64,000 nucleotides of DNA from Anadara kagoshimensis (lineage: Eukaryota > Mollusca > Bivalvia > Arcoida > Arcidae): the NCBI GenBank assembly GCA_021292105.1, contig CM037874.1, forward strand, positions 36,692,185-36,756,184, given 5' to 3'. The translations under genes and the position numbers were made by a program. The notes beneath the pieces are model-generated. The model worked only from the letters and a program-made list of their open reading frames with translations. It searched no databases and was not told the origin of the DNA. Below are positions 48,401 through 57,400 of this stretch, in pieces; the first letter of the stretch is position 1, and each line of letters starts with the position of its first letter.

Positions 48401-51400
48401 GACATTAATATACATGTAGATGGTTATACTAAACTAAGGGCACGGTGTGATTGTTTGTGCATTGTAAGATGAAACAAGCAAATTCAGTGAATTTTTGTGA
48501 TTTGTACTTATGTTCAAAGGGCAATAACTCCCAGGAAAATGAGCAAACCAACTAGGGTTAACAATATGCACATCTTCAATCTTGATGCTTTGCACCAATA
48601 TTATGCACCAAGTTTCGTGATATAGTGCTTTATAGATTTGGAAAATTTTCACAGACAAGACTTTGGGACGGACAGATAGAAAACTGATTTTAATATCCCT
48701 CTTGTTCTTTGATACGGGTGGGATAACAACAAGTGCATGTGAAGTGTGTAGCTCATATTGTGGAATGTTAAGACTTGAGGCTCTACAATTGCAAATTTTT
48801 TCACTAGCCTACTGGCTAGTAAACCTGAGATATTTAATAGCCAGAGCAAAAATGTTACTAGCCACATATTTGTTTTATAAATACAATTTAACTGGGATTC
48901 AATTACACTGGAGCAGATGGGCCCAATGTTTTTAAAAAATATTTTATGATTTAAAGCGCTTTAAAGATTAAGCTTGATGAGAGTAATTTTGTTGTCCAAA
49001 ACGGAAAGGAAAATCCGGATTTGACTTTCTACTTTATACTCGCACATGGGTGAGTGAATTTGACATATCCACTCGCATTTACAAATAATTACTCGCAAAC
49101 TAGAGACTACAGATTGTCGGTTCGGTTCCCAAAGGAAGCATGCTATGACTTTAAGCAACTTACTCAATTTCACATTAATGCTGACTTACATGTCAGGATA
49201 ATGGACCAGAGGGTCTGCAACTGCTGCATTCTATGATCAAGCACTTAAATGTAAGCCTGAGTGTGTTCTAGTACAAAGCAGGCTTAAGAATAATATACAC
49301 TACAGAACATCGGGGTAGCAAAGTGTGATCTGGCAAACACTAGCACCATAGTACAAGGATTAAAATGCACCCCAATAAGGCTAAGACTTACTAAAGGTGT
49401 CCAATAAAGTGGAAAGTCTTCATGAAGTCTTTTTATGCTGTTATAAAGCACTATATCACGAAACTTGATATAATCAAATTTTAATTTGTACAATATCTAA
49501 ACAAAATCCATTTTCTTGAAAAATAACTTACCATTTGTCTAAGTCGTAAATGTTCTGGTGTCTTTAGGTTATTGGCAACTAAAAATACATGCACATAAAT
49601 TAAAAATTTGTTTTATTAATTCAATCAACATACAGGTAGTTAACTACAAAAAAAACCTGATTTATAATAATTAAAAGTACCATTACAATTTACATACAGT
49701 ATTACTTGCCTACCCTTTTTTGAGACTACAAGTAAGTTTGGGTAAGTTTTGATCCTAAGTTTTACAAAATAAGTCATTAAGATTCCGGTATTTTACTTGA
49801 CAAAACATGTATATGCTGTATAATATTGGGGTTTGAATATTTGATTCCTTTGTATCTTTCCTCATTTCCTAAAGATCCTGATTGGTGGCTAAAGATTGTC
49901 ACTTTCATGACAATGATGTTAAAAAGCCATTTGAAACAAATGTACAATACTGGATCCCTGTCTTGCACACTTACAAAGTATTTACACATTGACCTGTGCT
50001 AAATTGAATTGAAGGAAGTTGGCATTTAATTATTAACATGGACTAGAAAACAGTTTCAACTCAAATTTCTGGATTTTTAAGTTTTAACTGGAAATCGTCA
50101 TCCGTAGTTTCAAACTTCAAAATCATATAACTTATGCCAAAACTGTAAAGGTGGGCAAGTATGCATTTAAAGAAGAAAAAATTATGCACAATTTGAACAA
50201 GAGGCCCATGGGCCTGATACGCTCACCTGATAACTAATGGCTAGCTGATAGATTTAAAGAAAACATAAATACTAAACCCCAATGACTTTTTTCTTTACAT
50301 CATGATAACCATTGTATCAATACCTACAACATTCTAATATACATGCCTATACAAAAAGTTTATAGTTTTCGAGATAATTAACCATTTCGGTATTGTTTCA
50401 CATCTGTGACCTTGACCTTTAAACCAATAACCTTTTTCTATACATCAAAATGATCGTTGTATAAATACCTACAACATTCTAATATACATGCCTATACAAA
50501 AAGTTTATAGTTTTCGAGATAATTAACCATTTCGGTATTGGTTCGCATATGTGACCTTGACCTTTAAACCAATAACCTTTTTCTATACATCAAAATGATG
50601 GTTGTATAAATACCTACAACATTCTAATATACATGCCTATACAAAAAGTTTATAGTTTTCGAGATAATTAACCATTTCAGTATTGTTTCACATCTGTGAC
50701 CTTGACCTTTGAACCCATGACCTTTTCTATACATCAAAATGATCGTTGTATCAAAACCTACAACATTCTAATATACAAGCCTATACAAAAAGTTTATAGT
50801 TTTCGAGATAATTAACCATTTCGGTATTGTTTCACATCTGTGACCTTGACCTTTAAACCAATAACCTTTTTCTATACATCAAAATGATCGTTGTATCAAT
50901 ACCTACAACATTCTAATATACATGCCTATACAAAAAGTTTATAGTTTTCGAGATAATTAACCATTTCAGTATTGTTTCACATCTGTGACCTTGACCTTTG
51001 AACCCATGACCTTTTTCTATACATCAACATGACCGTTGTATCATACCTACAACATTCTAATATACAAGCCTATACAAAAGTTTTAATTTTCGAGATAATT
51101 AACCATTTCGGTATTGTTTCACATCTGTGACCTTGACCTTTGAACCCATGACCTTTCTCTATACATCAAAATAATCGTTGTATCAATACCTACAACATTC
51201 TAATATACATGCCTATACAAAAAGTTTATAGTTTTCGAGATAATTAACCATTTCAGTAATGTTTCACATCTGTGACCTTGACCTTTGAACCCATGACCTT
51301 TTTCTATACATCAAAATGATTGTTGTATCAATACCTACAACATTCTAATATACATGCCTATACAAAATGTTTATAGTTTTCGAGATAATTAACCATTTCG

Positions 51401-54400
51401 GTATTGTTTCGCACCTGTGACCTTGACCTTTGAACCCATGACCTTTTTCTATACATCAAAATGATCATTGTATCGATACCTACAACATTCTAATATACAT
51501 GCTTATACAAAAAGTTTATAGTTTTCGAGATAATAATTATAATCAGAGGTAAAAAAAATTAGGTCACGACCTTCACAATTGACCTTGACCACATTTTGAA
51601 GATACTAACAAGAAGATGTCAAAACTGAAAACCCCATGTCATTATCTGGTCAAATAGTCAAGTTATAACAATTTGAAGTTATTTTACGATTTTTTCAAAA
51701 TTAAACGCAAAACGCGTTACCTATTTTTTATCCGAATTTCACAAAATGAACAAACTATAGGCTTAAGACCCTAGAGAAGCCAAATATCACATCAGATTTT
51801 TTCTCCAATCAGTACTTTCGGAGAAGAAGATTTTTTAAGATTTTTGCACCCCTAGGTCACTTGACCTAGTTATGGTAGCCATAGCAACACCATGAACAAA
51901 TCTGAATTGCACCGGCCCATATATACTTCTAACAAAGTTTCATTAAAAACTGTCCAGTAGTTTCAGAGGAGAAGTCGAAAACAGGTGTTAACGACGCACG
52001 CACACACGCACGCACGCACGCACGCACGCACGCACATACACACGCTGCGCTATGCCATAAGCTCACATGACCTTCGGTCAGGTGAGCTAAAAACCAAACT
52101 GACTGTGAATCAATTGGGTCTTGTTATAATTTCAACAAATAATATTACAGTGTAAGCAATAGTATTAACTGTGAATTTCATATAATTAGGTGTGGGATGA
52201 TATATCGATAATCAATAATAATCAATAGTTAAAATTACAATTGCAATAGTTACTTCTTTATTCCAAATACTTTCCTAAAGATTTTACCTTTAGTTGACAT
52301 TTCACTAGAGACTGAAATTTCTATATTACCCATTTCATCAAGTTCCTTGATGGCTGTATTGAGCTGGTCCATCTTCAGACTACCACCAGCAGCTTCTCTA
52401 GAGGAGTCTTCTATATTATGGGCTTCATCAAGTATAACTATCTGATCTTTTAACTCTATCTCCATCTGAAATAGACAATTATACATAAGAATAAAATTTT
52501 AAAAGAATGAATAAGTTGTAACTGAAATTGGACACCATTTAAAAAAGTGTCCCGCTAACTACCCCAACTGGAAATTCATGTTTTCCCAAAGATGTGCATG
52601 AACAAAGATAAATAAGCTAGCCAATGACACATCTTCTCACCCAAAGATTATTTCTGTGAAGTTTTATAAAGGTCTGTTGAATAGTTTTTGAGAAAAGTGA
52701 CTGAAGAAATGGAGTAAACATAATACATGTATGCCCCCCCCCCCCAACTTTGTTTGAGGAACAACAAAGAGTCACTGTCATGGGTTTTGATGAACATTTG
52801 TGTTTGGTTGTCATACGGAGTGTTAGAAACATAGGAATCAAATAACAAAATACCAATTCATGTGCAAATCATAATCCCAAAGCAAAGTAAAAACTTCAAA
52901 ACTAGCACATTAAGATAAACCGAGGGAATAGGGTTAGCCGCTGTACCATGTGATACCCTCTAACGTTTGTGTGGAACACTTATTTCCAATAGATATGAAA
53001 TAAGATGACGTTTTTCTGGAAAAATGGTATTATTCAGAAAATTTGTGATACTAATATATTCTAAAACGTTCCATACAATCGTTAATAGGTATTGATCACA
53101 TGGTTAAGCGGCGACCCCTATTGAGGCCGGGTCAAGCTGAGAAAGCCAGGGACACCTCCAACATTCAGAAACTGGCCATCTCTAATTAATATACCAGTAA
53201 GTGAAAGAATTATGATTTGGGGATAAAACCCTATTATTCCACTGCATTCTAAGAGATAATAAATCTATATTTGATAAATATAGAAGATCAGAGTAGATTT
53301 CCTTAAATTACTTGCTATTGTCAAAACAATTTATATATTTGAAAATGTTACCCTCAATAGGCAAATCTTTTCTAACATTATCAATAATCTGTTCAATTGT
53401 TTTGGTTCAAAACCAATGTTGTTGATTATTTCAAAACCCACAGGGGTTTGAAACCTGACCAGCCACATATAAAATAATCCCTCCTCTTACAAACGAAACG
53501 AGCCCGCTACCAACTTATCTACTGTAGCGGTTCAATCATAGAAGGACCATTAGCATTAATCACACATTAGTTGAATCGAGTCAAGTTGAGTTGAGTAATG
53601 GTGTTTAACATCCCAGTCAAGAATATTTCACTTTCATTGCGACATCACCAGCTATAGATGAAGTTGCAGAAATTGTGCCTGTGCATTGCGGTGATGGCAT
53701 TATACAGCAGGGTTTTTTATCGTACCAACCCTAACCTCGTTTATTTTAAGTTCCCATCCGAAATAACAGTGACTTTCATTTTGTAATGCCGAGTGCTTGG
53801 CAAAAGAACAGCCACTACCCACTTTTAAGTCTTGGGTCAGACCCAGCCAGGGTTCAAACCCATGACCTCCTACTTATGAAGCGAGCACTCATTAGTTGAC
53901 ATATTAGATTTATCACTTACAGCTTCTCTGATAACAGGATCTACTAAGTAGTTATACGGACAAAATATAATATCAGCGTCCTTCCTCAGGGACCGACTTC
54001 CAAAATATGCACAGGCCTAAAACATAGAAAAAAAAAATTTAAACATGGAAATAAGAAAGAAATATAAAAGCTTTGTAGAAACTGTGAATTGGAAAGATAA
54101 TAATTTGACTGTGAGGTTCGCCACTGTACCAATCAAAAACAAACACACCCATCAATATCCAAATCACAATCCAGAAGCAAAGTAACTGACAAGCTAGGTT
54201 ATCAAAAGATACCCCCTAATGTTTGTGAGGTATTATTATTTCCATTGTACATCAGTTCACGTTTTCTCTTAAAATTGATGCAACTCTGCTCAAATGTCCA
54301 CTGTGAGGTTTTTAATTTTCGCTCAAATGTCCTGCGTCCTACCAGATATAAGTATGGTTTCCTTTGGAGGAAAAATGACTGAAATTCCCCAATTTGATCA

Positions 54401-57400
54401 TTAAAATTCCCCAAAACATAAGTAATACACAAGCAGATTGATTCAGTTGACTTTTGCCAACAAAAGAAAATTTCAAATATTGTCACAATAGAACATCTTT
54501 GCATTAAGGAACTTAATCATTGCAAACCAATGGCATACCCATAATGCAATTTGCTATATTTTAGAGTTTTAACCTTTCCAATTCTAAATATCATTGAATA
54601 TATTTTCACAATTTTGTTTGTTTTAATACATTGGTTACATCTTCAGTTTTGCTAATGAACTCAAATGGTTATAATATAGTTCGTCAACGATATTGTGGCA
54701 GAGTGTTTACAAACATGGGCAAGTTTATTATACACGTAAGGTATTAATACCATGTTATAGTATACGTCTGATATCCATGCCTTCATGCGTTCATTTGTCA
54801 ACCCCACCTTTATATATATGCCTATCTACATTATTAGACTCCCAGTGTTTATAAACACTCTGCCACAATAGTACTGATGAACAATACAATATAGATGAAT
54901 GACATACGGTATATAGTGCTCATACAAACCTTTTTAACTTTACAGAGATTAACAAGATCTTCAATATCCCAGGCTTTTGACAAACCATGACTTCTAAACT
55001 GTTCTTGGTTAGGAAAACATCTCTTCACTCGATCATTGTATTTACATCCAGGTCCCTAATTATAAAATATAATATTTTCGTATGACTTCGGTTATGAAGG
55101 TTACCTCGGTGGCCATGTTGTCTTAGGTATGTGTTTAGGAACCACACTAACCTATCACTGCCTAGGTTCAAATCCAACTGTGGCAGATTTTACTGTGATA
55201 ATGTTTATCAGTTCCAATGTAGAAAGTTGGTGATGTTCTCCAAGCCACTCTGGTTTCCTCCACCATACTTGAGTTAAGTAATGATATTTAATGTCCTAGT
55301 AAGAATATTTCACCTATACCAAGATGTCACCAGCTATAGGCAAAGGTGCAGAAATTTTACCTGTGTGTTGCGCTGCAGGGATTAATCAAGGGCCTATTTA
55401 CGTTGATTTTTTCCAAAAATCGGCTGAAAAAATTCCAATTAAAAAATTGTGTTGTTTTTAAATGAAAGCGAAAGTAAATTTTGTGAAACCCCCCAAATCA
55501 GCAAAATCAAATAAAAGATTCTAGATTATTTTAAAACAACATCTGCCAAGGAAGATGAAGATACTGCTTCTACATCAAAGGCTTCTGATGTCATGAGTAA
55601 ACCAACTTCTGACATGAGGTTTTCCCAAAATGAGCAAAAAGTTGATAGTTTTTCCCAATTTTTAGTTTAGGACTTTTTCCCAAAAAGACCCTGATAAATC
55701 CCTGTGCCGATGCCATTATACAGCAGGGATCTTTATCATGCCAAACCTACCGTGACATAGGACCTTGTTTATTTTAAGTTCCCACCTGAAAGAACCGTGA
55801 CTTTCATTTTGTAATTGTGAGTGCTTGGCTAAATATCGGGAATAAGTCTAGGTGGCTAAGTGGTCTAAATTGTGGGCTTATTAAGGATCACAGGGCCAAT
55901 CCAGGGATTCATCTAGGGCCTATTTAGGGCCGAAATTTGGCCCCATTCCAATGAAAAAAATGTTGATTTTTTCCCAAAATCGGCTGAGAAAATTCCCAAT
56001 TAGAAAATTGTGTTGTTTTCAAACCAAAATTTTGTGAAACTCCCTAAATCAGCAAAATCAAATAAAAGATTCTAGATTATTTTAAAACAACTTCTGCAAA
56101 GGAAAATGAAGATACCGCTTCTACATCAAAGGTTTCTGATGTCGTGAGTAAACCGACTTGTGACATGAGGTTTTCCCAAAATGAGCAAAAAGTTGATAGT
56201 TTTTCCCAATTTTTAGTTCCTTTAGGTCCTTTTCCCAAAAGACCCTGATAAATCCCTGCAATCATTGCCTAGGTTCAAATCCAATTTGGGTAGATCATAC
56301 TGTGAGAAAGTGTATCAGTTCCAATGCTGATTGCTGAAAGTTGGTAGTTTTCTCCAAGCCACTCTGGTTTCCTCTATCATCCCTGAAATTACTGTCTCAA
56401 TATGAGTAAAAGAATCTATCCTGACTGGAGTGTAAAACACCATTACTCCACTCCACTAATTCAATTACTGTGTCAAATTACTTAGTACAATTTTTATCAT
56501 TTCATCTAAACATACTTTTAGTTTAAATGTATTTTACAAGTCTGACTTTGTTACCCCCACCCAACCTATTTATGATTCCAAAATGTAAAGTTAACAACTG
56601 GTGCTGGATAAACCAAGTTTCTGTTATGTTTAATGACAATATAAATGGTAATTGACGGATCGCCAGCCACACCCACAATGTTCAGACAAAGACCAAGCAT
56701 GATTGAATTACACACAAAAAGAATGAAAACTTGGCCTGAATTGTGCCATTTAATCATGTCACTAACAATAGTATGTCAATAGTTGCCGTGACGCTGCTTT
56801 GTGCCGTAATGGCGGCCAGTGTTGGAACATAAAAGGCATGGCTGGCCATACAACAATTTACTTGGTACAAAACTTTTATGCTTTTCATTTTATTAAACAA
56901 CCATGTTAATAATTCCAGTGATTATCATTTTTGTGGTTTTCAGACTTACAGCAGTTTTACAATACTTACATCCAGAAGCTCCTTACAGCCCTCAGGCTTA
57001 CTACCCATCTTTGATACAGCTGGGTGTATACAGGTGTGTTCTCTACTGGCCAATATTGTCATTCTGTGGTAAAGAACAAAACAGAATACAATTTATTTAC
57101 CAATCATAAAGAGTAAATCAATAAGTCGCCCCAACTATGTTGAGGTTGACTTAAATACAGCTTATGTACTAAACTAACTGAGGAAAATGATAAATTTTCT
57201 TGCATATGAAAATTATTCTTGCATGAGTTATCTCCCTTACACCATAAAATCAGATGTAACTCATCTCTCAATTCACCCACAATTTTAGGTTATAGACAGA
57301 TTTGAAAAAAGTAGCCAGCATGATAACCTTACACCCCCACTAAGTTTGAGTATGATAACCTTTTCCATGAAACATGGATTGCCTAACGTCCCCTACAATT

